Assembly (NCBI GenBank): GCA_012064385.1
Contig: QRDG01000027.1
Location: forward strand, 1,581,356-1,645,355
Direction: 5' to 3'
Length of the DNA: 64,000 bases
Source of the DNA: Puccinellia tenuiflora
Lineage: Eukaryota > Streptophyta > Magnoliopsida > Poales > Poaceae
Shown here piece by piece: positions 36,096-48,150 of the stretch. The notes beneath the pieces were generated by a model that saw only the letters and a program-made list of their open reading frames with translations, had not been told where the DNA came from and made no database searches. The position numbers and the translations under genes are program-made. Numbering within the stretch: position 1 is the first letter of the stretch; the number at the start of each line of letters is the position of its first letter.

Positions 36096-37165
36096 TCTAT
36101 ATAAAAGACGAGCGAAATCGCGAACGGAGAGGCCTCCTGCTACTGTTCTTACTACAGTAGGCACTGTAGATTGTACAGTAGCTACAGTGCCCGCGATCCC
36201 GGCCGTCCGCTGAAGATCCGACGGCCAGCAGACGCGTCGATGACGCTTTTGCAGAAAAACCCTTCAGAAACAGAGAAATAAACCCGCAGTCCACTACAAC
36301 GCGCTGCGAGGGACCTCAATGTGAATACCGAAAATACACGGACGTTTTTGTAAAATAACCCGCATAATCCTCTCCCCCTCCCCTCTCCTCTCCTCTCTCC
36401 CGCGCGGCCGGAACTCGCCGCCGCCGCCGACGCGAATCGCCGCCGCTACGCACCTCTCCGCACAAATCGGCCGACGCAGCACGCTCCGCCGTCACGTCCT
36501 CTCCGTCCTCGACGGCTATTGCGTGCTGGGGCGGCCACATCGCGCCGGTTTCCTCGCCGCCGTGCCCGCAGACCTCCGCCGCGTGCCCACGCCACCGGCG
36601 ATGCTCCGGCCGCCTAAAAGTGGCGGCGACGGCGCTTGCGGGTCCACGCGGCCACGCGTGCTCGCCACGCGCACGCTGGCGTCCCAGCACGCGGCGGTGC
36701 GACGCCGGCATGGTCGGCGCGGCCACGGCAGGGTCCGGCCGTCGTTGACGTCACCGCGTCGTTCGCACGGCCCTGGGCTGGGCTGCCGATCTGCTTCCTG
36801 GGCTGGGCTGCTTCCTTGGCGGCCCGCTTAGCCTTTCTTTTTTTTTTCCCCTACAATCTGTCCTTTTTCTTATTTACAAAATTGGACTAACTTCAAAAAA
36901 AAAAAAAATGTAAAAAAAAAAAGAACAGATATTTCCAATGCTTTATAACCTTTTTCAAGAAATTACATACCACAAAACTTCGAAATTGTACATGACGGCT
37001 CATTTGACACCTTCACAGCAATTTTTTTTAAAAAAAAAAACATCGATTTCACAAATACCGACCGAATTCAAATAGTACTAGCAACACCATTCAAAATGAC
37101 CGTCCAGATAAAAGAATTTGATGCAACAACCCATATTTGTATCATGGCCTTCAAATTATCAACTA
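36096..37165 (+). repeat. Helitron 5'-end unit 2 (1070 bp)
   Basis: Same structure as unit 1. It carries private differences, for example AAATAAACCCGC, GAAAATACAC, CACATCGCGCC and GGCTATTG where units 1 and 3 have AAATAAAACCCGC, GAAAAATACAC, CACGTCGCGCC and GGCCATTG. Confidence 0.93.
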
Positions 37166-38229
37166 TCTATATATAAAAGACGAGCGAAATCGCGAACGGA
37201 GAGGCCTCCTGCTACTGTTCTTACTACAGTAGGCACTGTAGATTGTACAGTAGCTACAGTGCCCGCGATCCCGGCCGTCCGCTGAAGATCCGACGGCCAG
37301 CAGACGCGTCGACGACGCTTTTGCAGAAAAACCCTTCAGAAACAGAGAAATAAAACCCGCAGTCCACTACAACGCGCTGCGAGGGACCTCAATGTGAATA
37401 CCGAAAAATACACGGACGTTTTTGTAAAATAACCCGCATAATCCTCTCCCCCTCCCCTCTCCTCTCCTCTCTCCCGCGCGGCCGGAACTCGCCGCCGCCG
37501 CCGACGCGAATCGCCGCCGCTACGCACCTCTCCGCACAAATCGGCCGACGCAGCACGCTCCGCCGTCACGTCCTCTCCGTCCTCGACGGCCATTGCGTGC
37601 TGGGGCGGCCACGTCGCGCCGGTTTCCTCGCCGCCGTGCCCGCAGACCTCCGCCGCGTGCCCACGCCACCGGCGATGCTCCGGCCGCCTAAAAGTGGCGG
37701 CGACGGCGCTTGCGGGTCCACGCGGCCACGCGTGCTCGCCACGCGCACGCTGGCGTCCCAGCACGCGGCGGTGCGACGCCGGCATGGTCGGCGCGGCCAC
37801 GGCAGGGTCCGGCCGTCGTTGACGTCACCGCGTCGTTCGCACGGCCCTGGGCTGGGCTGCCGATCTGCTTCCTGGGCTGGGCTGCTTCCTTGGCGGCCCG
37901 CTTAGCCTTTCTTTTTTTTTTTTCCCCTACAATCTGTCCTTTTCTTATTCACAAAATTGGACTAACTTCAAAAAAAAAAATGTAAAAAAAAAAATAGAAC
38001 AGATATTTCCAATGCTTTATAACCTTTTTCAAGAAATTACATACCACAAAACTTCGAAATTGTACATGACGGCTCATTTGACACCTTCACAGCAATTTAA
38101 AAAAAAACATCGATTTCACAAATACCGACCGAATTCAAATAGTACTAGCAACACCATTCAAAATGACCGTCCAGATAAAAGAATTTGATGCAACAACCCA
38201 TATTTGTATCATGGCCTTCAAATTATCAA
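37166..38229 (+). repeat. Helitron 5'-end unit 3 (1064 bp)
   Basis: Same structure. Unlike units 1 and 2, its end motif AAATTATCAA runs on into the Helitron body (AATCAAGAATACC) instead of into another 5' end, so this unit is probably the original terminus of the body. Confidence 0.93.
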
Positions 38230-39399
38230 AATCAAGAATACCACAAGTGCAAATATTCAAAAAATAGATGCTTTAAATTAATTTCCCAGACAAATAAATA
38301 AATTTCAATCACATCTTACTTACATAAATTATGAATTTTCAAGCACTAATAAATGCTGCAAAATCAGTGACTTCAACTACGTCCATCAGAACAAAAAGTA
38401 GATTATATGAGAACAATCACAAAAAAAATGGTAGCTACTTAATCTAAAACTAGGATATTCCAAACTTCCAAAAAAATACTCCCAAAAAATTTAAACTTAA
38501 AAAAAAAAAAGACGTGGGGGTCCCCTGTCAGAAATTTTTCGAACGTGGCATGTCCGAGTACTCAAATTTTGCCACCATTTAGAGGTTTCCAAACTTACAT
38601 GAATCTACCACATCTGACACATTTACAGCAGAAAAAAATGAATATGAAAAAACTTCCCAAATTGAATGATTTCGGAAAACCAAACATTATTTACCTGCGA
38701 GAATTTAGGTAAACTTAAAAAAAAAAATTGGGGAAACCATAATCATTCTACATACTTAATCCTCACCGTCGCGGTAGTGGCGGCCTTGGCTACTGCAGAT
38801 GTCATCGTGACGTCGCTATGGGCCCGGCTACCAACTCCTTACCTTTCCCATAATTCCTTACAATATTCAAAAATAGGTGCTCAATCACAAACCAAACTGA
38901 TATAATTCTAGATATGCTCATTTCTCAACATAAAACAAACATTGAACTAAAAATAATTGAAATAAAAAAAAACCAAAATATGAAATTGAGCATACTTTAC
39001 ATAAATTATGTAAAATAGTTTATGTGAATTTGTTTACGATATTTAAACAATTTCCGAACACTAATAAATGTTGCAAAATCAGCGACTTCAAGTACGTCCA
39101 TCAGAACAAAATGCAAATTATATCAGTACAATCACAAATAAAATGCTAGCTACTGAATTTAAAATTGGGATATTCCAAACTTCCAAACATCTACCACTAC
39201 GTAATCCCTTCAATTATGGACTCGAATCGAACATCTCAGTTAAGCAAAATATTGGAAAAAAAAAACTTTCTTTACATCTCAAAAAAATATGGATTGAACT
39301 TATGTTAAAGATATTTTTTTTTGGAATATTCACATTTTGTCACCATTTGGGGGTAATTTAAATGCTCACAATAATGCTACCTAATCATAGCAAACTAAA

Positions 39400-39847
39400 A
39401 AACAATACTTCAATATACTCAAAAAAAAGAAGGGAAGCATTTTTTAAACTAAAAAAAAGACGTGTAGGGCCTCTGTCAGAAATTTTTCCAAACGTGGCAA
39501 AAAGTAGCTAAAATTTATAAAATTTAAAACTTCCAACCAGTTAAGGTAAAGAAAAAAAAATGGAGTACTCAAATTTTGCCGCCATTTAGACGTAACTCAA
39601 ATGCATTCCTAAAAAACAATACTTCAATATTCCACAAAAAAAAAATTAAAAAAATACTCAAAAAAAGAAGGGAAACATTTTTTACACTAAAAAAAAGACG
39701 TGTAGGGCCTCTGTCAGAAATTTTTTCAAACGTGGGAAAAAGTAGCTAAAATTTGTAAAATTTAAAACTTCCAACCAGTTAAGGTAAAGAAAAAAAATGG
39801 AGTACTCAAATTTTGCCGCCATTTAGACGTAATTCAAATGCATTCCT
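39400..39847. repeat. Tandem ~220-bp duplication in the Helitron body
   Basis: Two copies, about 39400-39608 and 39612-39847, share AAAACAATACTTCAATAT, AAAGACGTGTAGGGCCTCTG, TTCCAACCAGTTAAGGTAAA and TTTTGCCGCCATTTAGACGT. A more diverged relative lies at about 38505-38590 (GACGTGGGGGTCCCCTGTCA). Confidence 0.88.
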
Positions 39848-40470
39848 CCTAATTTCAAATGAATATTGACACTAACATAAAAGCATGTCCGAATACTCAA
39901 ATTTTGCCACCATTTAGAGGTAATTCAAATGCATTTCTCCTAATTTCAAATGAATATTAAACCCGAACATTTGAAGCCACTAATAATTTCAATATCCTAC
40001 ACAATATATTACAAAAAAATCCCAACGGGACAATATGAGCAACAACTGAAGATAATCACACAGGAAAAAAAATGCAATCACTCCAACTATATGGATAATT
40101 GTGTAGATTTGAATTAAAAAAACCAACTGCAAAATTCAATTGAATAGATGTAGGATTTTCCACTCATTATACAAACAAACATATTTGAACATTACCAGAT
40201 GGCAAATATTTGAGAAAAAAAAACAAATGCATAACCTCTAATTATGTAGAGTTATATTTACTTAATGGTCATATAGTGCATTCCCTCTAATAATAGACTT
40301 AAATTTAACATTCCAATTTTGTAAACATTTTGCTACAACCTAAATGAACATTCTCTAAATATGGGATTCAATTGAATAAATGCGCACTTTCACAATATTA
40401 CTGAAATATAGAAACATATTTCAAAATTTAGAAATGGTAAAAAAAAAGATACTCTATAATATGTCAGCTT

Positions 40471-40998
40471 GCTCAGAAAAATGAATGCCAACTACTTATA
40501 GGAAAAAAATACAAACATGATTTATGTCTAAAAACAAACATATTTGAATATTTAAAATTGGTCAACATTTGGAAACAAACCAAATATTTAGAATTGGTCA
40601 ACGGATAATTGCAGATAATACAAATACATAACTCCTAATTATGGATTGAATTTGAATTGCATCTAATAAATTAAAAAAAAATATTTCCTCTAATTTTTGA
40701 ACTAAATTGAAGATATAATAGCAATTCAAATAGTTGCTCAGAAAAATGAATGCCAACTACTTATGGGAAAAAAATACAAACATGATTTATGTCTAAAAAC
40801 AAACATATTTGAATATTTAGAATTGGTCAACATTTGAAAACAAACCAAAAATTTAGAATTGGTCAACAGATAATTGCATATAATACAAAAACATACCTCC
40901 TAATTATGGTTTGAATTTGAATTGCATCTAATAAATTTTAAAAAAAGTATTTCCTCTAATTATTGATGTAAATTGAAAATATAATAGCAATTCAAATA
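40471..40998. repeat. Tandem 265-bp duplication in the Helitron body
   Basis: Copies start at 40471 and 40736 with GCTCAGAAAAATGAATGCC. Both contain TACAAACATGATTTATGTC and end with AGCAATTCAAATAGTT. Differences are few. Confidence 0.92.
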
Positions 40999-41877
40999 GT
41001 TCAAATAAATTCCAGACGATAATATTTTTATTACACCAGATGAATTTCCAAAAAAAAGAAAAAAAACAAAAATGCAAACAATATATGAAGAAAAAGAACA
41101 TATCTTCAAACTCTCCACGCAAAATATGCATTAAAAAAAACACATAATAATTTTCCAGACGATAATATTTAACTACATCAGACGAATTAACGTGAAAAGT
41201 ACAACAGATTCTTCTATTCTCTGAAATACCGTCCTTGCAACGTGGTCAGAAAAGTTGAAAACAAAGTACAAATTCTAGCATCGACCAATGTTAAACTATT
41301 GTCAATCGCTAGATCTTCCATCGCTGCCCCATATGACGCCAAATCACCGAGCAAGTACCTAAGTAGTGCATAAAAATATAAGATATTTTCTTTTAAGAGA
41401 AAGGAAATCTTTGTATTATCATGGACAAGTCACCTCATTTTGTTCAGATATAGACCATAATATTTTTTGGATGTCACGGTACATAATAACACATATATTT
41501 AGCAGCACAATAATGGTGTTGTTTAGCAGCAGAATAGTGGTGGCAACGACATAAAAAGATAGCACTATTAACAAGTCCATCATAAGATGTATTTTTTATC
41601 TCATTTTCTTGCAATTTAAAAATCCATGGTACGCAGTGCTACAGATCGAACAAGCTAATTGATTACATTTTATATATTGCTGCTTAGGGTTTCTTTCTCC
41701 ATGCCGATTGTGGCTATTGATTCCTCATAAACTTTTATTGAAATTGGTTTTGCTATAATCTTGACGAATTTAATCAATATATGGAACATAAAAAATAGTT
41801 AACAATTTATCATTATTCCTTTCAGAAAAAAATGATTACTTTGACTTTTATCAAATCGAATAAAAATTCCCACCAAG

Positions 41878-41898
41878 GGTGCGGCGTGCCGCCGCACC
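41878..41898. promoter_or_regulatory. Helitron 3' subterminal hairpin
   Basis: GGTGCGGCG, loop TGC, CGCCGCACC: a perfect 9-bp stem. Such hairpins are taken as the termination signal of Helitron rolling-circle transfer. Confidence 0.9.
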
Positions 41899-42887
41899 AA
41901 AATTCAACTAGTACTATTTGAAGACAGAGACAAATCGAGCTGTAGACCTTGCGACTCGGGAGGTGACTGCTAAAAATTGATTGCGTGACGTTAATACTCG
42001 ATCGCGGGAAGACTGCTAAGCATTAAATAAGGCAGCATTTGCATACTACTACTAGATGACCTATTCAGCTGAAATATCGGAGGCGAGACAGTATTTTTCT
42101 TCATAAATTTTATGTATTTTGTATGTTGTCGCGTGTTTGAGATTTCTACAACTCTCATTCCGCTACCATCGATACCCCTTCGTCTCGGGACTATAGAATT
42201 TGTCTGTTAGGGTTTCGGCGACTCCTTTCATTGTGGCCACCTTTCGGATAAGTTGTCATTTGCTCTTCTTGTCCCTTTGTTCGATGTTGTTGTTCTATCC
42301 CTGACATAGACCCGATCCAATCGACCCTTTGTGCCGCCGGCGCAAGTGGCAGAATCAGATCATAATTTAAGCCATAGCTTTCATCTCTCTTTTATTGTGT
42401 CGCTGCATGTCGCTATATGGCAGTATCGGTAGCAGAACGACCAAGGAACATAATATGATGGTCATCATAGCAGCAGAACTAATGATGTCTTTGACTAAAA
42501 ATCCATATCAAGAATAATAACCTCTACAAAATGGCAACCTAACTTATAAAGAAAGCATAATTAATCAAAAGACTGAAAGAAACAAAGGGTTCACACGTCA
42601 TAGGTTAATGTAGAAGTATTCAAGAACATGCAACCAAAGGTTGCTTGTCATTTTATTAATACTGAAACAGAGTAATTGTAAAATTGATTACAAACCACCT
42701 GCACTGAATGCATGATGGTAACATTTGGCATACTACCAAAAGTACCATATAAAAATGGCATTGACCTTATGAGGACATGATTAATTACACATTAGTTTTG
42801 TCCTTCCAATTATGGTTTGTGTTTTCGCAGGAGGAAGTAAAGTGTGTCAATGCTATTGATAGTTGATATCTGACCCTGCTCAATCAT

Positions 42888-43352
42888 GACTCATGAGGGT
42901 AGTATCAGTAACATGCAACTCCTTTAAATTATTGGCAACCGAGCTGTATTTTTTAATGGTATGTGTCATGCTTTCTCTGCTTCTGATGTGAATAAGTCTT
43001 TACACCTCTATGAATCAGTAATTCTTACTTTTTTTTTATCTTGCAGGTTCTGCTTTGGGTGTTTGAATGGACATTTGGATATCTCGTTTTATGTTCGTTG
43101 TTGTCTAGTGAGTTATTTTTCATATTTTTAGATATGTATTACGCTCTTTCAAACTATCACAAACATATGGTTCTTCAATTCGCAATTTATATTTACATTA
43201 TATATATCAAATATCCGGCTGCGATTCTCGATTTTTTTACTTAGCTTACGGTCTGCCCCGGCTCCTATTTTTCCCTGGCTCCGCCACTGCTCGTGAGGGT
43301 AGTATGAGTAACATGCAACTCCTTTAAATTATTGGCAACCGAGCTGTATTTT
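42888..43352. repeat. 64-bp direct repeat flanking 336 bp
   Basis: The stretch with GAGGGTAGTAT, AGTAACATGCAACTCC and GGCAACCGAGCTGTATTTT occurs at about 42888-42951 and again at 43288-43352, with two mismatches. The second copy starts right after a hAT-like terminus. Confidence 0.9.
43250..43286. mobile_element. hAT-like transposon end fragment
   Basis: Ends CCTGGCTCCGCCACTG, whose reverse complement CAGTGGCGGAGCCAGG is a common grass hAT terminus. The partner end is not seen in the preceding 350 bp. Confidence 0.5.
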
Positions 43353-44756
43353 GGCTTGCAGAAACTGCCTTTTCTTTCCCATATTATTTGTATGACATTG
43401 TACTTTTTAATATTGAGTACAAAGAAAACTAAATTATACTTGCCCACGAATTTTCTTTAGACGTACTCTACTATCACCAGCGACAGCGACACCATGATGC
43501 GGTGGCGGAGGACTGGCAGTCACCGATCCCCTTTCCTGCTCGATCGTATTGCCCTTCTACAACAACTCTGAAGAACCATGCAGGAATAGTAAGTAACCTG
43601 GGAAAGAACCCACCGATGATTGCGAAGAAACCAAAGGACGTCAAGAAACACAGGAGCGACAGAGCATAGCACTGACACACTTTACTTCCTTGTGTGAAAA
43701 CATAAACCATAATGGGAATTAAACTATACCACTTGTAGAAAGACAAAAACTCCAAGAGAACATAACAGAAAATTAACATTTCACTAAATTTAACTATATA
43801 GCTATATTGAGGCACCATGATGACTAAAAGAGAAAGGGCGGGCTGCAGATTTCAGAGAAACCAAACTGAGAGTTCTTACATACTAATCATACACAAAGAA
43901 TAAGAGTAATTAAGGCACATGATTAGTTTTTTCTGATCGTACTTGCATGAACAAAGTTACACAAAATCTGGATAGAGAACTTATCCAAATAGATAGCAAA
44001 GAGAATTTGGCATGTTTCAGTGAAGTGGCTAAGAGGTTCTTATTGATAAATTGGGAGAGAAGGAGTAGCCAATATCTTTACTGAATTAAAGAATTCATCT
44101 GAGATAGGTTCTCAGCTACATCTGACATGGAAATAGACATGAGAACTCTTCAAGTGTTAGAACAAATATGACCAAAAGCCAAACCGACTTACAGGGATTG
44201 GTTGTTTCTGATGAAATCTGTTCTAGCATGCACTAAATAAAGCCAAACGAAGATTGTCAAAATTAAAATAAAATTGAGGATTGTATTGAAGCTCTAGTAA
44301 TATCTCACATGATCACAAAAACAAGTAATTTGTCAACTACTTGTACGGGGAAAGCAAAGAAATTATTGGAATTTGTACTTGGGCCTTTGGCTCAAAGCCT
44401 AACTACATTCTGAAATTCTCATACCCCATTCATGCATGCAATGGGTGAGAGTAAGTTTAGTCTCATATGGTTATTGAGGATGTTAGACTTACTGAAATAA
44501 CCTCATATGTTAATTACGGAATATTGCCACATGCTACTATTTATGTCTTTAGATTACAATAATGTCCACTACACCTACGGATGGTGACCATGGTACATTT
44601 CATGAACAAGAGCATATACTTGGATGAAATATGTAAAGAGCAACAAGCATGTCACAATTACCAACTCATCATTTCTAACTAAAATCATATAAATTTAATA
44701 ACCAGTGTGGAATGAAGTAAATCAAAAGTGAAGCTCATATGTCCTCTGTTCTTTGA

Positions 44757-46690
44757 TTTTTTTTAAATGAGGCAAAAGTTTTTCCTTTTCATTAATAAAG
44801 AAGAAATAGAGTTTTCAAACAATTACATGGCCAAAGCCAGCCCCCCCCCCCTCCTCCCCCCAACATGGGAAACATGTGTGCTAGGGTAAGACAAATGGTT
44901 ACATCGAGTACCTACTCTCCCGAGATGAAGTTCATCACGCACCCCGCGCCCTCCACCACTCACATGTGAGCCTCTTCCTTGATGTCCGAGATGATGAAGT
45001 TAGGAAGGCTGGAGGTGTGGCAGAAAATCCTAGAGTTGCGCTCGTTCCAAAAAGCTTTCAAGCAATGAGAGAGATCATGGAAGCAACGACTTTCTTTGGG
45101 GCCAGGGTAGGAGTACCGAAGACGCCCAACACTCCTGGACTGAATGCAAGCCACTCCATTGCGTCGGCAAGAGGTGAGAAGTCCCTGATGTCTACTACAC
45201 GCTTCTATTCTTGTAAACTCTATTGGGCCTCCAAGCGCAGAGTTTTGTAGGACAGCAGCAAATTTCCCTTAAGTGAGTAACCTAAGGTTTATCGAACTTA
45301 GGGAGACGTAGGTTGAGTGTATCCCTCTCAAGCAACCCTGCAATTAAGATACAAGAAGTCTCTTTGTCCCCAACACACCTAATATAATGGCTAATTGTAT
45401 AGGTGCACTAGTTCGGCGAAGAGATAGTAAAATGCAAGTGATATGGATGGTAAAATGTGATTTTATAATTCTGTAATAAAAATAGCAGCAAGAGAACAAG
45501 TGACAAAAGTGACTTAAAACGGTTTATCAATGCTTGGAAACAAGGCCTATGCTTCATACTTTCACTAGTGGCAACTCTCAACATCATTAACATAATTAAA
45601 CACATGATATGGAAGGTAGACGTTGCTCGAAGATCATTCTTCCGTGGATCAAAATAGGATAAGAATTGCGTAGGGCTACAGAAAGCACACCTTAAAGTTC
45701 GTATTTCACATCTAGGGACACATCATGCTGTCACTATCAGCATCCAAAGATAATACTAACAAACACCACAACCTATCTCTTAAATAGTCTCTTTCTAATA
45801 CATCCACGGCACCCGCGTTGTCACTAATGCATCATGGAGATTATACTAAACACAAGCATCAAGAAACCTCATGATCTATTCTATCAAACGACATTAAAGA
45901 ACAAACTCATGATGAAGATCCCTCTAAGCTATTATCATAGAGTCACACATGGCACCCACACTGTCACCGAGGCACCATGATCATAACGGTGACTCCCGAA
46001 CTTATACTAGATAACACCAGTTGAGCAACATCATCCATTACACGAAGGGAAACATCATGTATAGATCATATCATGGGAAGCAGCGGTGTTGATGGAGATG
46101 GCTTCTAGAGGTCGATCCCTGTGCCGGCAGGGTGCCGGAGCAGGATCAATCTGACCCCCGAAACTGGTCGGCGATGGCGGCGGAGCTCTGTTCTGTTTCT
46201 AGGAAAATCCTTTAGGGGTTAGGGTTTTTTTGTCGGGGGCAATTTATAGGCCAAAGGGCGTCGTGAGGGGGTCTCCGAGGTCCAAGGGCGGGTGTTGGCC
46301 GCGGCCACCCTTAGACCCGCGGGTGGGACCCGCCCCTGGGCTGTGGACCCCTCCCGAGGTCGCCCTTCTGGCTTCGGTCCTCATTTCCTCAATTAAAAAT
46401 CGTCGTAAATTTTCGTCCAATTACGAGAATATTTTCAGAATTAACTTTCTGCAATAAAAACAACACAAAAACAAGAAACTGACACTGGGCATTTTGTCAA
46501 TAGGTTAGTCCAATAAAATGCCTCAAAATAATGTAATATGATAGAAGAAACATGTGACATTGATATAAAACAAATATGAAACAATCAAAAATTATAGATA
46601 TGTTTGACACGTATCAGTCCCCAACCATCTAGAGATTGCATTCCAGATTCGAACGGAGTAGCAACAGTGGAAGAGGATGCACCCCGGTCT
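44757..46690 (-). mobile_element. LINE 3' fragment interrupted by a solo LTR
   Basis: On the minus strand 46690 to 46617 reads CILFHCCYSVRIWNAIS, the 'HLLFHCxxSxxIW' part of the zf-RVT region. After the solo LTR, 45185 to 44960 continues in LINE style with KAFWNERNSRIF. The 3' UTR (44950 to 44765) ends in an A-run (T's at 44757-44764) after the common LINE phrase TTCTTTATTAATGAAAAGG. The coding frame has further breaks. The 5' edge is approximate. Confidence 0.75.
45186..46616 (-). repeat. Solo Gypsy LTR with perfect GTCCC duplication
   Basis: 1431 bp, plus-strand ends TGATGTCTACTACACGC...GACACGTATCA. The 5-bp duplication GTCCC flanks it at 45181-45185 and 46617-46621. There is no internal domain, so it is a solo LTR made by LTR-LTR recombination. 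It belongs to a Sabrina/Fatima-like group with the GTATCA end, and splits a LINE. Confidence 0.95.
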
Positions 46691-47068
46691 CTTGCATCTG
46701 GCGTAATACGTTCTGACTTTTAAACTCCTGTAAATATGAATCTATAAAACTGTGAGTGGACAAAGGGCTCTGATAAACTTCCTATGTCTAGCTGTCTGAA
46801 TAGCTCTGATCGGTGGCTACGTTTCTGATCAACGATGCCTACACACTTCATGGTGTCAGGTTTACATCGGCACTGCCCTTTCCAGCTGGACGCAGCTAGG
46901 TCCACTGACGCATGTTTCCTGGGCTTCTCTGGACTTGCGTTGGGCCCAGGCCTGGTCCAAGGTCACTAATAATCATAGTCCTGGATTCCTGATTTCGCTG
47001 ACGAAACAGTCAAAGTGATGTTGCTGGCTTCACTGAACATCGGTCTAGTTTCAAAGCTTTTGTCAATA

Positions 47069-47097
47069 CTAGTTAGCGTGTACGTGCCACGCACGTA
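47069..47097 (-). mobile_element. Candidate Helitron 3' terminus
   Basis: The minus strand reads TACGTGC GTG GCACGTA (perfect 7-bp stem, 47081-47097), eight bases (CACGCTAA), CTAG (47072-47069) and then T. This matches the Helitron 3' rule. The body would lie to the right, but its 5' end is not identified. Confidence 0.5.
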
Positions 47098-47785
47098 TCT
47101 TCGTTAATACAAAGCATATAGTTTAAAGTGCAAAATAGCAGGGTAGTAAAAAGAATTATTCTGTAGTATCTAAACACTTGCCTCCCCTAAAAAAATTATG
47201 GACCAACAAGTACCGCTAAGTAGTCATAGCAAAAATGTATGCCCTCCATCAAAATAGGTGGCAATTAAAAAAATCTCAAATGAGCCAACATTTTAATTAG
47301 AATGTAACACAGATACATAAGCAAATAAACAATACAAATGAGTAATATATTCATCTATGTTTCCATAGTAAGGAGCGCACATGAATATGTTAGGTTTGCA
47401 ATGAAATGACCGGAGCTTTGAAAATCGCAATGGCGAATCAATGCATGATATGAAAACAGCTTGGTAGAACTCAAAATCACCAAGGATAAATATATTCATC
47501 TCTTTGATTGACTTCCTTTAATTTATAGAAGCAGCCTTATTTATGCCCTATTTGACATGGGCATAAAAGGGAACGTTGTCACTTGGCATGGTGAAGTATC
47601 ACCGGATCTATTCAGAGACAATTCATATATAAACATGCATATAAAGGGTTTACAAGGGGGTGATGGTAAAAGCGGATATACCTGCTCTAGGACAGAGTGC
47701 TCCTTGTCGTCATTGTGATCGGCGACAATGTCATCCTCCTCGGCCTACAATATTTGATTGTACATATTATTGATAAATTCATCAT

Positions 47786-48150
47786 CCTTAATGTGTAAAA
47801 ATATTTTCAAATCAAATGATCTTGTAAGGCAATCAAATACTAACAATCAACTACATAGGTTGAAGTATCAATGAAGAATTGTACAGAAAAGTAGGAATAA
47901 CATCATACTGAATGTTTGCAAGCATGAATACAAGCAGCTCCAAGCAAAAATGGGACTCCTGCCCGATGATTCTTGCTACGACCTTGCAACCTGTGTCCAT
48001 AGGGGGTCCTTAATGTGTACAAATATTTTGAATTTAAATAACTTTGTAAGGCGGTCAAATACTAACTATCAACTACATAGGTTCAGATTGCCAATGACAA
48101 ACTAGGCAGAAAAGTAGGAATAAAATCATACTAAATGACGGCAACCATGT
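47786..48150. repeat. Direct repeat of ~140 bp, period 222
   Basis: Copies begin at 47786 and 48008 with CCTTAATGTGTA and share CAACTACATAGGTT and CAGAAAAGTAGGAATAA. They are diverged, with several substitutions. Confidence 0.8.

Larger units (their letters stand above)
35023..41911 (+). mobile_element. Non-autonomous Helitron with three tandem 5' ends
   Basis: 5' end TCTATATATAAAAGACGAG preceded by A. The 3' end is CTAG (41908-41911) followed by T, with a perfect 9-bp-stem, 3-nt-loop GC hairpin at 41878-41898, nine bases before CTAG. These are the diagnostic Helitron features (TC...CTRR, subterminal hairpin, insertion between A and T). Length 6889 bp. No Rep/helicase or other protein domain is seen, so it must depend on an autonomous relative. 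The first 3.2 kb is three direct repeats of the 5' end. The rest is AT-rich with further internal duplications. The internal GC-rich part of each unit could be captured host DNA. Confidence 0.88.
41912..44756. other. Intergenic DNA with a split direct repeat
   Basis: No gene recognised. Apart from the repeat pair at 42888/43288 and the hAT-like end at 43250-43286, it is AT-rich. A hydrophobic minus-strand frame at 43474-43818 has no recognisable family. Confidence 0.5.

Noticed and set aside
35193..37800. Three near-identical minus-strand ORFs of 136-154 codons as a gene family
   Set aside because: They repeat because the Helitron unit repeats. Other frames in the same GC-rich DNA are equally open, and no domain is recognisable.
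43474..43818. Small membrane protein gene on the minus strand
   Set aside because: The hydrophobic frame comes from AT-rich DNA; no homologous family, promoter or conservation can be shown.
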